Of a DNA stretch of 64,000 bases, positions 19,006 to 27,307 are shown piece by piece. The notes beneath the pieces were generated by a model. It worked only from the letters and a program-made list of their open reading frames with translations, did not search any database and was not told the DNA's origin. The translations under genes were made by a program, and so were the position numbers. Numbering within the stretch: the stretch's first letter is position 1; each line of letters begins with the position of its first letter. Source of the stretch: Streptomyces alanosinicus (GTDB lineage: Bacteria > Actinomycetota > Actinomycetes > Streptomycetales > Streptomycetaceae); contig NZ_BMVG01000013.1 in assembly GCF_014650595.1 (NCBI RefSeq), positions 62,001 through 126,000 of the forward strand, given 5' to 3'.

Positions 19006-19067
19006 AGGTCGCTCCCCGGTGGTGCACTGGCTGATGTGGCCATAGATGCTGTGGTCAACTGACCCGG

Positions 19068-19115
19068 ATCATAACCCCGTTCACGTGCAGATGCTTGAGC
19101 AAATGCACGTGCACG
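19068..19115 (-). promoter_or_regulatory. DUF397 promoter: conserved motif copy B plus -10 TATGAT
   Basis: On the minus strand the 29-bp motif (19115-19087) shares CGTGCACGTGCAT and GCATCTGC with copy A and ends 13 nt before TATGAT (19073-19068). It therefore covers the -35 region, the position of an activator site or of a specialised sigma-factor element. Confidence 0.65.
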
Positions 19116-19208
19116 AGGGGTGTTCCCTCGGTTACAGGTTTGACGTCCGCTTTACCGAAGTGATCCCACGACCTGTACCGACGGCTGTCCACCGCGGCCG
19201 ACGGCCTC

Positions 19209-19673
19209 TCAATCGAGCTGTTCCAGCGTTTGCCCCAGTGCGGGCAGGACATGCCCCCGCCATCCCCCGTCCATGATCTTCCGCGCCATCAGCTGAGCCG
19301 GGTCGTCCGGATCGAACCCCTCGTGCACTAGAAAGAGACGCGTACCGCGCCCTTCCTGTTCCAGGGTCCAGGTGATGGTCCAGTCGGCGGGGTTGGCCGG
19401 ATCGGCGTCGGCCCAGCGGACGGACAGCATCCGCTCGATGTCGTAGGCCAGGACCCGCACCTCCACGACCCCGGAGAAGCGGGAGTTGGGACGCGGGACG
19501 GAGGTCATCCGGTACCGGTGGCCGACCTCCAGCCGGAAGTCCCCGGCGCCGGGCATCTGCCACTGCACGAGCAGGTCGGGCTCGGTCAGGGCGCGCCAGA
19601 CCTTGGCGGGCGGATGCGGGAAGAACTGGTCGACGCGGAGGGTCGTCAGATCGTCATCGGGTTCGGCGCTCAT
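19209..19673 (-). CDS. SRPBCC/AHSA1 domain protein
   Basis: 154-residue START-like fold protein of the AHSA1 family, with LRVDQFFPHPPAKVWRALTEPDLLVQWQM near the start and WTITWTLEQEGRGTRLFLVHEGF in the second half, followed by the long C-terminal helix. Such proteins bind hydrophobic ligands; many sit beside ArsR regulators. Its start overlaps the ArsR stop by four bases, so the two are translationally coupled. Third gene of the VOC-ArsR-SRPBCC operon. Confidence 0.9.
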   Translation of the reverse strand: MSAEPDDDLTTLRVDQFFPHPPAKVWRALTEPDLLVQWQMPGAGDFRLEVGHRYRMTSVPRPNSRFSGVVEVRVLAYDIERMLSVRWADADPANPADWTITWTLEQEGRGTRLFLVHEGFDPDDPAQLMARKIMDGGWRGHVLPALGQTLEQLD

Positions 19674-20017
19674 CGCTGATCATCGTCGGGCAGGCGGTCG
19701 AGGAGATCGCCGAGGCCCTTCAGCTGCTCGCGCCAGAACCGCTCGTACGGGTGGAGCCAGTCCTGCACCTCGGCAAGCGGGGCCGCCTCCAGGCGGTAGA
19801 TGCGCTGCCGTCCGGAGCGCTGCTCGGAGACGAGGCCGGCCTCCCGGAGCACCTTGAGGTGTTCCGAGAGGCTCGGGCGGCGCATGTCGAAGTGGTCGGC
19901 CAGGGCCTGGACGGGCTGCGGTCCGCGCTCGCGCAGCAGCCGCAGCACCTCGCGGCGGGTGGCGTTGGCGAGCGCGGCGAAGACACGGTCCTCGGCGGCG
20001 GTACCCGTCCCGTTCAT
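19670..20017 (-). CDS. ArsR-family transcriptional regulator
   Basis: 115-residue winged-helix repressor (VFAALANATRREVLRLLRER, then MRRPSLSEHLKVLREAGLVS as recognition region). No cysteine metal-binding motif is visible, so it is not a classic arsenic sensor; it resembles ArsR proteins paired with SRPBCC genes. Seven nt after the VOC gene and overlapping the next gene by 4 nt. It probably represses its own operon through the GGTAGG/CCTACC dyad at 20411-20457. Confidence 0.92.
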   Translation of the reverse strand: MNGTGTAAEDRVFAALANATRREVLRLLRERGPQPVQALADHFDMRRPSLSEHLKVLREAGLVSEQRSGRQRIYRLEAAPLAEVQDWLHPYERFWREQLKGLGDLLDRLPDDDQR

Positions 20018-20024
20018 GGAGTGG

Positions 20025-20399
20025 TCAGAAGCCTTCCTTCTCCGTCAGCAGCATCAGACCGTTGCCGTCGGGGTCCGCGAAGGAGGCCATGCGCCCCCAG
20101 GGAAGGTCGTCCGGTCCCTGTAAGGCGATCCCGGCCGCGGCAAGGCGCGCGCAGTCGGCGTCGACATCGGTCGTCACCAACATGATCCCCCGTGCCGAAC
20201 CGGGTCCGAAATCGCCCATGCCCGGCCCGGAGAGCGTGAAGACGGTCTGCGCGCCCTCGGGGGCCACCTGGAGCCAGCGCCCCTGGGGCATGTCCCGGTC
20301 GGCGGTGACCTCCAGACCGAGGACATCCGTGTAGAAGCGCAGGGCGCGGTCCTGGTCGGAGACGGGGAGGGTGACGAAGGAGGCGTGAGTGATGGTCAT
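20025..20399 (-). CDS. VOC family protein (glyoxalase/bleomycin-resistance fold)
   Basis: 124-residue VOC protein (ITHASFVTLPVSDQDRALRFYTDVLGL; C-terminal SFADPDGNGLMLLTEKEGF). It may bind or detoxify a small electrophile or antibiotic; the ligand is unknown. First gene of the operon. The ATG lies seven bases after a TATTGT -10, so the transcript is probably leaderless. Confidence 0.92.
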   Translation of the reverse strand: MTITHASFVTLPVSDQDRALRFYTDVLGLEVTADRDMPQGRWLQVAPEGAQTVFTLSGPGMGDFGPGSARGIMLVTTDVDADCARLAAAGIALQGPDDLPWGRMASFADPDGNGLMLLTEKEGF

Positions 20400-20406
20400 G
20401 GGTACG

Positions 20407-20457
20407 ACAATAGGTAGGCGTTTACCTACCAGTCAAGCGTAGGGAAACGCCTACCTA
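20407..20457 (-). promoter_or_regulatory. VOC-ArsR-SRPBCC promoter and operator
   Basis: Minus-strand TTGACT (20436-20431) and TATTGT (20412-20407) flank an 18-bp spacer that is itself a GGTAGG/CCTACC dyad. A perfect 13-bp inverted repeat (20411-20423 and 20445-20457, TAGGTAGGCGTTT) spans the whole promoter. A repressor bound here would block RNA polymerase, fitting the ArsR gene in the operon. Confidence 0.78.
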
Positions 20458-20486
20458 TACGGGGTGATCAGCTGCTTGTGCCGCGC

Positions 20487-20720
20487 TCAGCGACCGGCGT
20501 ACGGCAGCAGCGCCATCTCGCGGGCGTTCTTGACGGCCCGCGCCAGCTGTCGCTGCTGCCGGGCGGTGACGCGGGTGACCCGGTGGCTGCGGATCTTGCC
20601 GCGGTCGGAGAGGAACTTTCGCAGCAGGTCGGTGTCCTTGTAGTCGATGTATGCGATCTGGGCCTGGTCCAGGGGGTTGGGGCGGTTGCGGGCGGGCTTG
20701 CGATCGCTCGCGGGGGACAT
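20487..20720 (-). CDS. rpsR: ribosomal protein bS18 paralogue
   Basis: 77-residue bS18 with the family core ([41 protein letters not shown]). It has no cysteine, the zinc-free form. Its ATG overlaps the stop of the CobW-like gene by one base (TGATG), indicating coupling. It belongs to the zinc-limitation set (bS18, CobW-like, bL31, bL33) under the Zur box at 22394-22408. It probably replaces the zinc-containing copy when zinc is scarce. Confidence 0.95.
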   Translation of the reverse strand: MSPASDRKPARNRPNPLDQAQIAYIDYKDTDLLRKFLSDRGKIRSHRVTRVTARQQRQLARAVKNAREMALLPYAGR

Positions 20721-21949
20721 CAGATCTCCAGCAGGGTGTCGAAGGCGGACGGCAGCCGCTTCCAGGCATCGCGCCCGGCGGCGTACTCGGCATCGGTGAG
20801 CAGGCAGGACTCCAACAGGTGCGCCAGTCCGTCACGGTCGAGGCCGGGCGAGGTGAACACGAGGTGGTTGCAGCAGTCGCCGTGCTCGGCGTGCCAGTCC
20901 AGCGCCGCCGCGGCCCGGCGCATCGGCGGGACCATCTCCCAGGCCGCATCGGGCAGCGCGGCCAGCCACAGGCCGGCGCTCTCGACGCACAGCGCCCCGC
21001 CGGCCGCGTCCCAGTGGAGCAGCGCGTCCGGCTTGTCGGCGAGCCAGAACCGGCCCCGGCTGCGGGCCGCGGCGCAGGTCAGATCCTCCAGCGCCGCATA
21101 CAGCCGCTCCGGGTGGAAGGGCCGGCGCCGGTGCCAGACCAGCGTCGACACACCGTGCTGGTCGGCCTCGGCGGGCAGCAGGGCGCAGGCCGGGTGCTGG
21201 GCGGCCGCGGCGGCCTCCACGTCGAAGCCGGCGAGGGCCGCCCGGGCCAGCGGGCCGAGCCCGGGGGCCTGCCCTGGTGCACGTGCAGCTGCGGGTTCCG
21301 GTGCGGGTGCAGCCGCTGTGGATGCGGCGCTCGGGGGTGTGGGGCCCGCCAGGCCTCCGTGGCCGATCGGAACCTGGCGGGCCGTCGGGTGGAGCTGCGC
21401 CAGCAGCTCACGGTCCTCGTCGTCCGCCTCCGGAGAGTCGGCCAGGGCGAGGACGGGGGCGTACTCCAGTTGCCGGGCGAAGGTGTCGGCGACCGTGCGC
21501 CGGTCGGTGGCGGCCGCGGCGAGACCGGCCTCGGCGAGGTCGTCGCCATTGGCGAGATACGGCAGCACCAGCGCGGGGTCCACCGCGGTGATCACGGATG
21601 TGACGGTCAGCCCGCCGGAGGTGACCACCTCGGCCATCGCCTTGGGCTCGACCGAGTCCCACAGCTCGACGATCGCGAGCCGGGTCGTGCCGTCGTCGGC
21701 GAGCCGGCGCAGCTCGGGCACCAGGTCCTCGCGCAGCGCGCAGCACGCACAGTCGTTGACCAGGGGCGCCTCGCCCGCGGACAGGACGCCGTCGCGGTCG
21801 CGGACCGTACGGACGACCGTGCCGGCCGCGGCCGTCGCGAGGTCGTGGTGGAGTACGACACTGCCGGGCACCTCGGCGAGCAACCGCGCGACGGCCGCCT
21901 TGCGCGCGTCGGTGTGCAGCCCGCCGACGACGGCCACCACCAGGCTCAC
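20720..21949 (-). CDS. CobW/COG0523-family protein (zinc-starvation GTPase-like)
   Basis: 409-residue protein; COG0523 members are GTP-dependent metallochaperones induced by zinc starvation. The metal-binding CxxC motif is present in [13 protein letters not shown], followed by a C-terminal CobW_C domain after an Ala/Pro-rich linker (about residues 205-235). The usual P-loop is not intact: the N-terminus reads [18 protein letters not shown], lacking GKT/S. GTG start overlaps the bL31 stop (GTGA). Position among Zur-controlled ribosomal genes supports a role in zinc allocation. Confidence 0.9.
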   Translation of the reverse strand: MSLVVAVVGGLHTDARKAAVARLLAEVPGSVVLHHDLATAAAGTVVRTVRDRDGVLSAGEAPLVNDCACCALREDLVPELRRLADDGTTRLAIVELWDSVEPKAMAEVVTSGGLTVTSVITAVDPALVLPYLANGDDLAEAGLAAAATDRRTVADTFARQLEYAPVLALADSPEADDEDRELLAQLHPTARQVPIGHGGLAGPTPPSAASTAAAPAPEPAAARAPGQAPGLGPLARAALAGFDVEAAAAAQHPACALLPAEADQHGVSTLVWHRRRPFHPERLYAALEDLTCAAARSRGRFWLADKPDALLHWDAAGGALCVESAGLWLAALPDAAWEMVPPMRRAAAALDWHAEHGDCCNHLVFTSPGLDRDGLAHLLESCLLTDAEYAAGRDAWKRLPSAFDTLLEI

Positions 21950-22209
21950 GCGCCGCCCCGCTTCCCGTACCGGCGCTCGAAGCGCTCCACGCGCCCGGCG
22001 GTGTCCAGCACGCGCGCGGTGCCGGTGTAGAAGGGGTGGCTGACGTTCGAGATCTCGACGTCGACCACCGGGTAGGTGTTGCCGTCCTCCCACTCGATCG
22101 TCCTGCCGGCCGGCGCGGCCGAGAGCGTCGAGCGGGTGAGGAAGGCGTGGTTCGCGGCACGGTCACGGAACACGACGAGCCCGTACCCGGGGTGGATTCC
22201 CTTGCGCAT
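21946..22209 (-). CDS. rpmE2: ribosomal protein bL31 type B (zinc-free)
   Basis: 87-residue bL31 type [47 protein letters not shown]. It lacks the CxxC of the zinc-binding type A protein. It lies six bases after the bL33 gene and overlaps the next start by four. Induced form expected under zinc limitation. Confidence 0.96.
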   Translation of the reverse strand: MRKGIHPGYGLVVFRDRAANHAFLTRSTLSAAPAGRTIEWEDGNTYPVVDVEISNVSHPFYTGTARVLDTAGRVERFERRYGKRGGA

Positions 22210-22215
22210 GGCGGC

Positions 22216-22380
22216 TCAGCGCTCCTCTCGGAAGTCGACGTGCCGGCCGGCGACCGGGTCGTACTTGCGCAGCGTCATACGGTCCGGGTCGTTGCGGCGG
22301 TTCTTGCGGGTCACGTAGGTGTAGCCGGTCCCGGCGGTGGACCGGAGCCTGATGACCGGGCGGAGTTCGTTGCGTGCCAT
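22216..22380 (-). CDS. rpmG: ribosomal protein bL33 (zinc-free)
   Basis: 54-residue bL33 ([20 protein letters not shown], then [21 protein letters not shown]), ending REER. No cysteine, so it is the zinc-independent form. The ATG is only 14 bases from the Zur box and divergent from rpmB. First gene of the minus-strand zinc-starvation operon. Confidence 0.95.
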   Translation of the reverse strand: MARNELRPVIRLRSTAGTGYTYVTRKNRRNDPDRMTLRKYDPVAGRHVDFREER

Positions 22381-22393
22381 GCTGCTATCTTAC

Positions 22394-22408
22394 TGAAAAT
22401 GAATTCCA
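22394..22408. promoter_or_regulatory. Zur box between divergent rpmG and rpmB
   Basis: The 15-bp site TGAAAATGAATTCCA is close to the streptomycete Zur consensus (TGAAAATGATTTTCA, from memory) and lies in the 61-bp gap between the two ribosomal operons. Zinc-loaded Zur should repress both. Confidence 0.85.
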
Positions 22409-22441
22409 TTACGACCTACGTCTGAGGAGAGTTACGTCACC

Positions 22442-22678
22442 ATGTCCGCCCACTGCATGCTCACCGGGGCCCGGCCGGGCTTCGGTCATCGCATCTCCCA
22501 CTCCCACCGGCGCACCTCCCGGCGCTTCGACCCGAACATCCAGAGCAAGCGCTACTGGCTGCCCGGCGAGAGCCGGTACGTCCGGCTGCGACTGAGCACG
22601 AAGGGGATCAAGACCGTGGACACGATCGGCGTCGAGGCGGCCGTGGCCCGGATCCGCGCGCGGGGGGTGCGGGTCTGA
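22442..22678 (+). CDS. rpmB: ribosomal protein bL28 paralogue
   Basis: 78-residue bL28 ([51 protein letters not shown]). It keeps one N-terminal Cys but no CxxC pair, so it is the zinc-independent type. First gene of the plus-strand arm of the Zur-controlled locus. Its stop overlaps the uS14 start. Confidence 0.95.
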   Translation: MSAHCMLTGARPGFGHRISHSHRRTSRRFDPNIQSKRYWLPGESRYVRLRLSTKGIKTVDTIGVEAAVARIRARGVRV

Positions 22679-22983
22679 TGGCGAAGAAGAGCAAGATCGC
22701 GAAGAACGAGCAGCGCAAGGAGACCGTCGCCCGGTACGCCGCCCGGCGCGCCGAACTGAAGGAGATCATCCGGCGGCCCTCGTCCTCGGCGGCCGAACGG
22801 CTCGCTGCCCAGGGCGAGTTGCGCCGGCAGCCGCGGGACGCGAGCGCCACGCGCGTACGCAACCGCGACCAGGTCGACGGCCGGCCGCGCGGCTATCTGC
22901 GCGCCTTCGGCCTGTCCAGGGTGAGCCTGCGCGAGCAAGCTCACAACGGATTCCTGCCCGGCGTCCGCAAGTCCTCGTGGTGA
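22678..22983 (+). CDS. rpsN: ribosomal protein uS14 paralogue (zinc-free)
   Basis: 101-residue long-form uS14 without cysteines: [40 protein letters not shown], then [20 protein letters not shown] and the family C-terminal KSSW. The ATG overlaps the rpmB stop (TGATG). It substitutes for zinc-binding uS14 in zinc limitation. Confidence 0.96.
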   Translation: MAKKSKIAKNEQRKETVARYAARRAELKEIIRRPSSSAAERLAAQGELRRQPRDASATRVRNRDQVDGRPRGYLRAFGLSRVSLREQAHNGFLPGVRKSSW

Positions 22984-23053
22984 CCAGCTGGTAGCTTGCT
23001 GCGGGCCGTCCGGCCGAGGGCGGCCGGCCGCTACGAGTTTGGGGAGCTTTCCG

Positions 23054-23557
23054 GTGACTTCTGCGACTGCAAGGGTGCGAACGGCGACCGTGGCCGCGGG
23101 ACTCGTGGGCGCGCTCGCCGCGCTGACCGCGTGCAGCGGCGGCGGGGACGGCGGCAAGACCGCCTCCTCCGCGACGCCGAGCGCGTCCGCCCCGTCCGCC
23201 TCCTCCTCGGGCTCGGGAAAGGTGACCGGGGCTTCGGACAAGCTCCAGGGCAGCTGGCTCACCACGAGCGGCGGCAAGATCGTGGCCCTGGTGATCACCG
23301 GGAAGAAGGCCGGTCTCTTCGTGACCGGGCGCAAGGCGTGGTGCCAGGGCACCGCCGGCAAGGAGTCGGGGATGCAGATGATCCATCTGACCTGCCCCGA
23401 CGGCAACAAGGACCGGGCCACCGGAATGGTGGACTCGGTGGACGGCAAGGGCATGACGGTGACCTGGTCGGGCGGGACCGGCCAGGAGACGTACACCAAG
23501 GCCGAGGGCGGCAAGCTGCCCTCGACGCTGCCGACGAAGACGAAGCCGGGGCAATGA
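23054..23557 (+). CDS. secreted lipoprotein of unknown function
   Basis: 167-residue lipoprotein precursor. The signal peptide ends in lipobox LTAC, so the mature protein begins at the Cys. A Ser/Ala-rich linker follows, then a compact domain of about 100 residues with two cysteines (KAWCQGTAG, IHLTCPDG) that could pair. GTG start with GGGGAG upstream. I do not recognise the domain. Followed by a degenerate repeat region. Confidence 0.85.
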   Translation: MTSATARVRTATVAAGLVGALAALTACSGGGDGGKTASSATPSASAPSASSSGSGKVTGASDKLQGSWLTTSGGKIVALVITGKKAGLFVTGRKAWCQGTAGKESGMQMIHLTCPDGNKDRATGMVDSVDGKGMTVTWSGGTGQETYTKAEGGKLPSTLPTKTKPGQ

Positions 23558-23626
23558 CGAGGCCGGGGTCGACGGTGAGGCCGGGGCAATGACGGGGCCG
23601 GGTCGATGACGAAGCCGGGTCGATGG
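23540..23626. repeat. degenerate short tandem repeats after the lipoprotein gene
   Basis: Several imperfect copies of units like GACGAAGCCGGGGCAAT, about 17-18 bp each. They begin inside the last codons of the lipoprotein gene and run into the intergenic region. Confidence 0.55.
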
Positions 23627-23746
23627 CGGCGTGAGCCACTTGAGGAACACCACCTGAAGCGGTGATTCCGCAGGGGTGCGCGAGCGGGTGCGCGGCGCAG
23701 GCGCCATGATGCAGGTGCACCGTCACGACCTCGATGGGACTTGCTC

Positions 23747-24262
23747 ATGCGCGCCATTCCGCTCACCGTCACGGCTCTCGCCGCCGCCCTGCTGCTGACC
23801 GCCTGCAACGGCGGCGGGAGCAAGACCAGCGGCAAGAACAGCTCGGCCTGCGCGATCGGCGGGGTCTCCGTGCAGATCGGGTCGGCGAGCGTGGCGCCGA
23901 AGGCCGGGGACACGGGTGAGATCCCGGTCAGCATCACCAACCAGAGCAAACCCTGCACCCTGGACCACTTCGCGGGGGTCTCCCTGAACACCGGCAAGGC
24001 CAAGACCGACGTGCCGGCACTCAAGGACGCGAAGGCCCAGCAGCTGAAGCTCGCCAAGGGCGACTCGGCGTCCTTCACCATCAGCTATGTGCGCGGCGAG
24101 GACGGCGGCAAGAGCAGCCTGGAGGTGAAGACCCTGAACATCACCCTGCCGGGCGGCAGCGCCTCCCGGGACTTCCCCTGGTCGTACGGCCCCGTCGCCG
24201 TGCAGTCCGGCGGCAGCGGCCCGAACGCCTCCGTGACCGCCTTCCAGCAGGTCGGCGACTGA
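23747..24262 (+). CDS. DUF4232 lipoprotein
   Basis: 171-residue extracytoplasmic lipoprotein: signal peptide with lipobox LLTAC, Gly/Ser linker, then a DUF4232 domain (SSACAIGGVSVQIGSASVAP, SITNQSKPCTLDHFAGV, GDSASFTISYV) with a conserved cysteine pair. Start MRAIPLTVTA. DUF4232 proteins are abundant in Streptomyces with unknown function. Converges on the DUF2786 gene across a 19-bp tandem repeat. Confidence 0.9.
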   Translation: MRAIPLTVTALAAALLLTACNGGGSKTSGKNSSACAIGGVSVQIGSASVAPKAGDTGEIPVSITNQSKPCTLDHFAGVSLNTGKAKTDVPALKDAKAQQLKLAKGDSASFTISYVRGEDGGKSSLEVKTLNITLPGGSASRDFPWSYGPVAVQSGGSGPNASVTAFQQVGD

Positions 24263-24286
24263 GCGCGGCTTCTCGCTCCCGGCAGG

Positions 24287-24358
24287 GACACCCGCTCGGG
24301 GCGAGGACACCCGCTCGGGGCGAGGACACCCGCCCGGGGCGAGGACACCCGCCGGCGG
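24287..24358. repeat. 19-bp tandem repeat, about 3.8 copies
   Basis: Unit GACACCCGCTCGGGGCGAG; the third copy has one substitution and the fourth is partial. It lies between the convergent DUF4232 and DUF2786 genes. Confidence 0.85.
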
Positions 24359-24365
24359 GCAACGC

Positions 24366-25475
24366 TCACTCCAGCCTGGGGCGCGCCCTGACCTGGGCCC
24401 GGTCCGCCGCCCGCGCGCCCTCCGTCCACCCGGCCGCGTCGCTCACCCCACGCAGCCGGGTCGTGGTGGTCTCGGGGAACATGCGCTCCAACCGGTCGGT
24501 GACGGCTATCTCCCTGGTGGCCAGGACCGGCAGCAGATCCCGGGTCACCTGGGTCTCGGCGGCCGCCGCGAGCCGGTCGCCGACGCGATGGGCGTAGGCG
24601 GCCAGGAAGGACTGCCGGAAGGTCTTGGTCCGCTTCCTTCCGCCGGCTCTCTGCGCGGCCTCCGCCGTGGTCATCGCGTGCGTGGCCTGCACCAGCAGCG
24701 AGGTGTAGAGCAGCTCGACCGCTTCCAGGTCCGCCTCGAAGCCGACGACCGTGGAGAAGCACAGCGGTTCGTTCCACACCGCGCGGCAGTTGTTCGCTCC
24801 GGCCACGGCGTCGAGCAGGACCGCCTTGGCCTGTTCGTACGGCGGCTCGACGCCGATCCGGCAGGCGCCGGGCGCGTCCGGTGCGGGCGCCTCGGCGGCG
24901 AGCAGCGCCTCGTCGACACTGTGCCGCGCCATCAGCTCCTGCGCCTTGGCGCTGAGGGCCTCGGCCTCCTCCGGATACCCGGTCGCCTCGGCCTTGGCGA
25001 GCAGGGCGCGGATACGGGCGAGCATGCGGGAGGCGGCCGGGCCCGGGGCACGCCGGGTCTCGTCCTCCAACGGCTCCAGGGCGGGCAGGCGCAGCAGCAG
25101 GCGGTACAGCTCCAGCGCGGTGGTGGCCTGCGAGAAGCGGTCGGTCTCGCGGGCGGAGCCCGCGGGCAGGTCCGCCAGCTGGGCGGTCCAGCGGCGCCCG
25201 CGCCGGCGGTCCCGCCCGGACTGCGCGCGGATCAGCGCGGCGGCGAGGCGCACATGCGTGTCCGCCAGCTCGCGCCGCACCAGTCGTACGACATCGGCGG
25301 GCTGCCAGCCGCACCGCCAGGCCGACGCGAGGAACTCCTCGCCCCGCCGGGTGAGTTCGGCGTCCGAGGCGGGGTCGGCGGCGAGCAGGGAGGCACCGGT
25401 GTCGAGGCCGGTGTCGGTGTCGTCGTAGAGCGCGGCCCGGAAGGCCCGCTCCACCGTGCTGGCAGTGCTGGTCAC
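24366..25475 (-). CDS. DUF2786 domain protein
   Basis: 369-residue cytosolic protein. The DUF2786 motif is near the middle (MLARIRALLAKAEATGYPEE, then AEALSAKAQELMARHSVDE). It is followed by the DUF7168-like C-terminal part (FSTVVGFEADLEAVELLYTS, FRQSFLAAYAHRVGDRL). The N-terminal 130 residues are helical. GTG start VTSTASTVERAF; the longer open frame upstream runs through a repeat and is rejected. Function unknown. Confidence 0.85.
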   Translation of the reverse strand: MTSTASTVERAFRAALYDDTDTGLDTGASLLAADPASDAELTRRGEEFLASAWRCGWQPADVVRLVRRELADTHVRLAAALIRAQSGRDRRRGRRWTAQLADLPAGSARETDRFSQATTALELYRLLLRLPALEPLEDETRRAPGPAASRMLARIRALLAKAEATGYPEEAEALSAKAQELMARHSVDEALLAAEAPAPDAPGACRIGVEPPYEQAKAVLLDAVAGANNCRAVWNEPLCFSTVVGFEADLEAVELLYTSLLVQATHAMTTAEAAQRAGGRKRTKTFRQSFLAAYAHRVGDRLAAAAETQVTRDLLPVLATREIAVTDRLERMFPETTTTRLRGVSDAAGWTEGARAADRAQVRARPRLE

Positions 25476-25563
25476 ACCGTCGATCGTGCCACGCCCCACC
25501 GACAGCGGGCCGAGCTTTGTCCACAGGCTGTGGATGACGGGGGTGGCGGCAGGGCGAGATGGG

Positions 25564-25603
25564 GTGCGAGCGGCCCGGGTGCGAGCGGCCCGGGTGCGAG
25601 CGG
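25564..25603. repeat. 15-bp tandem repeat in intergenic region
   Basis: Unit GTGCGAGCGGCCCGG twice perfectly plus a 10-base third copy, in the spacer between the S41 protease gene end and the DUF2786 start. No gene is supportable in 25476-25705. Confidence 0.75.
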
Positions 25604-25705
25604 CAATCCGGATGATCCACACCAAGGTAGCCGCCCACGGCAGTGGCGGGCCGCAAGGGCGAGCGGCGCCGGAAGGGCGGCCGGTTCGCCTGCGTGCCCG
25701 TGCCG

Positions 25706-26632
25706 TCAGGGCCGGGGGGCCGGTTCGCCTGCGGCCAGGTGCAGAGCCCGGTCCAGGGCCATGTCGGCCGGGCAGGGGACGTCGGGGCGTACGCCGGTGC
25801 CTTCCCAGTTGGTGCCGGAGACGGGGTTGATCGCGCGGCCGACCGGGATCGAGGCCTCCAGGTGCGGATGCACCGCCCACCCGTCGCGCGGATGCGCCCC
25901 GCCCCGCGTGGTCTCGCCCACGACGACCGCGCGCCCCAACTGCTGCAGGTCGTAGGCGAGTTCCTCGCCGGCGGAGAACGTACGGCCGCTGGTGAGGACG
26001 TACACCGGCTTGACCCCGCCGAAGCGGGCGCCGGGAACGTGCGGAAGGGTCCAGAACTGCTCGTACCGGTCGCCCGCGCGCCAGTACTGGGTGTTGAGGT
26101 GGGTCCGCCCGTCCAGGAGATGGCTGCACACGAACGCCACCGCGTCCGGATCACCGCCCACCGTCTCCCTGAGGTCCAGGATCAGCGTGTCCGCGCGCGC
26201 GATGAGCGTGAGCGCGGCCGACAGCGGCTCCGCCGCCCAGGCCAGCGGGAAGAGCTTCGGGGCGAGTTCCAGCAGCGCGGCTGCGCCCTGGAGGAGTTCC
26301 ACACGCGGCACGCCGCCCAGCGAGGCGGCGAACTCGCGTCGCAGTGCGCCCAGATCGGCCTGGGTCCCGTCCTCCAGCAGCGGCTCGGGGTGGAATTTCA
26401 GGCGCAGATGCTGATCGCCGTTCTCGGACTGGAGGTCGGCGGTGACGCGGGCGCCGAGCTCGGCCGGGTCGGCCGTGTCGTACGCGCCCTTCTCCAGCCG
26501 GGCGCGCAGGAGGGCGGCGAGCCGGTCAGCCACCTCGGGGAAGACGTAGTGGGCGGTGAGGAGTCGGGTGGTCTCCGCGATGACGGCGGGCACGTCGGCG
26601 ACGAGGGCGGGCGATGCTGTTGGCGTGGTCAT
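25706..26632 (-). CDS. S41-family (tail-specific/IRBP-like) peptidase
   Basis: 308-residue protein resembling interphotoreceptor-retinoid-binding-like S41 peptidases. An N-terminal helical domain (VIAETTRLLTAHYVFPEVAD) precedes the protease core with TLILDLRETVGGDPDAV and the serine region VYVLTSGRTFSAGEELAY. No signal peptide is seen, so it is probably cytosolic. Divergent from an ArsR gene across an operator-like dyad, suggesting ArsR control. Substrate unknown. Confidence 0.87.
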   Translation of the reverse strand: MTTPTASPALVADVPAVIAETTRLLTAHYVFPEVADRLAALLRARLEKGAYDTADPAELGARVTADLQSENGDQHLRLKFHPEPLLEDGTQADLGALRREFAASLGGVPRVELLQGAAALLELAPKLFPLAWAAEPLSAALTLIARADTLILDLRETVGGDPDAVAFVCSHLLDGRTHLNTQYWRAGDRYEQFWTLPHVPGARFGGVKPVYVLTSGRTFSAGEELAYDLQQLGRAVVVGETTRGGAHPRDGWAVHPHLEASIPVGRAINPVSGTNWEGTGVRPDVPCPADMALDRALHLAAGEPAPRP

Positions 26633-26659
26633 GGCGGTGAGTAGAGCACCGGACTTGCG

Positions 26660-26685
26660 AAAGCGTCAAGGAAATTAGACGCTTT
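26660..26685. promoter_or_regulatory. inverted repeat between divergent S41 peptidase and ArsR genes
   Basis: AAAGCGTC and GACGCTTT, perfect 8-bp arms 10 nt apart, end six bases before the ArsR start codon and 28 bases from the peptidase start. Likely operator for the adjacent ArsR regulator. Confidence 0.6.
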
Positions 26686-26690
26686 ACGCC

Positions 26691-27218
26691 ATGACCGGAC
26701 CGGAACCGCCCGACCACGCCGACGCGGGCGTGCTGGACATCTCCACGCCCGAGCAGTTCGCCGCGCTCGCCCATCCGCTGCGACAGCGGCTGCTCTTCGC
26801 GCTGACCCATGAGGCCGCCACCATCAGCCAGTTGGCGGTGCGCCTCGGCACGGCCAAGGGGAGCGTCGCGCACCACCTGAAGACCCTGCACACGGCGGGG
26901 CTCGTGCACATCACGGAGACCCGCAAGGTCCGGGGCGGCACCGAGCACTATTACCGGCGGACCGGACGGCGACTACGGGTCGCCGAGCCCCGCGCCGCCG
27001 ACCGGGCGGCCCTGCTGAACGCCGTCGCCCAGGAGGTCGACCGCTCCCCCGAGGAGCATCTGCTGACCCTGCGCCACCTGCGCCTGACCCCGCAGCGGGC
27101 GCGGCGGCTGCGCGAGACACTGGCCGAACTCGTCGACAGCACGGAAGAGGACGCCGCGGACCAGCCGGTGCACGGCGTCCTGGTGGTGATGTACGAGCAG
27201 GAGCGGGGGCAGTCCTGA
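26691..27218 (+). CDS. ArsR/helix-turn-helix regulator
   Basis: 175-residue regulator with winged helix (FAALAHPLRQRLLFALTHEA, GTAKGSVAHHLKTLHTAGLV) and a C-terminal helical region. No metal-binding cysteines. Divergent from the S41 peptidase gene; the 8-bp dyad in the gap is a likely binding site for both genes. Ligand unknown. Confidence 0.88.
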   Translation: MTGPEPPDHADAGVLDISTPEQFAALAHPLRQRLLFALTHEAATISQLAVRLGTAKGSVAHHLKTLHTAGLVHITETRKVRGGTEHYYRRTGRRLRVAEPRAADRAALLNAVAQEVDRSPEEHLLTLRHLRLTPQRARRLRETLAELVDSTEEDAADQPVHGVLVVMYEQERGQS

Positions 27219-27307
27219 GGGGGGCGACCCTGAGGAGGCGGCCGGTCGGGCCGACGCGAGGCGGCCTGTCAACTTCTGGCTGACGCCTTTGGGGGCGCAA
27301 CCTACGG

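Noticed and set aside
15274-25603. CRISPR array among the short tandem repeats
   Set aside because: Repeats are directly adjacent 9-, 15- and 19-bp units without spacers; no cas genes present.
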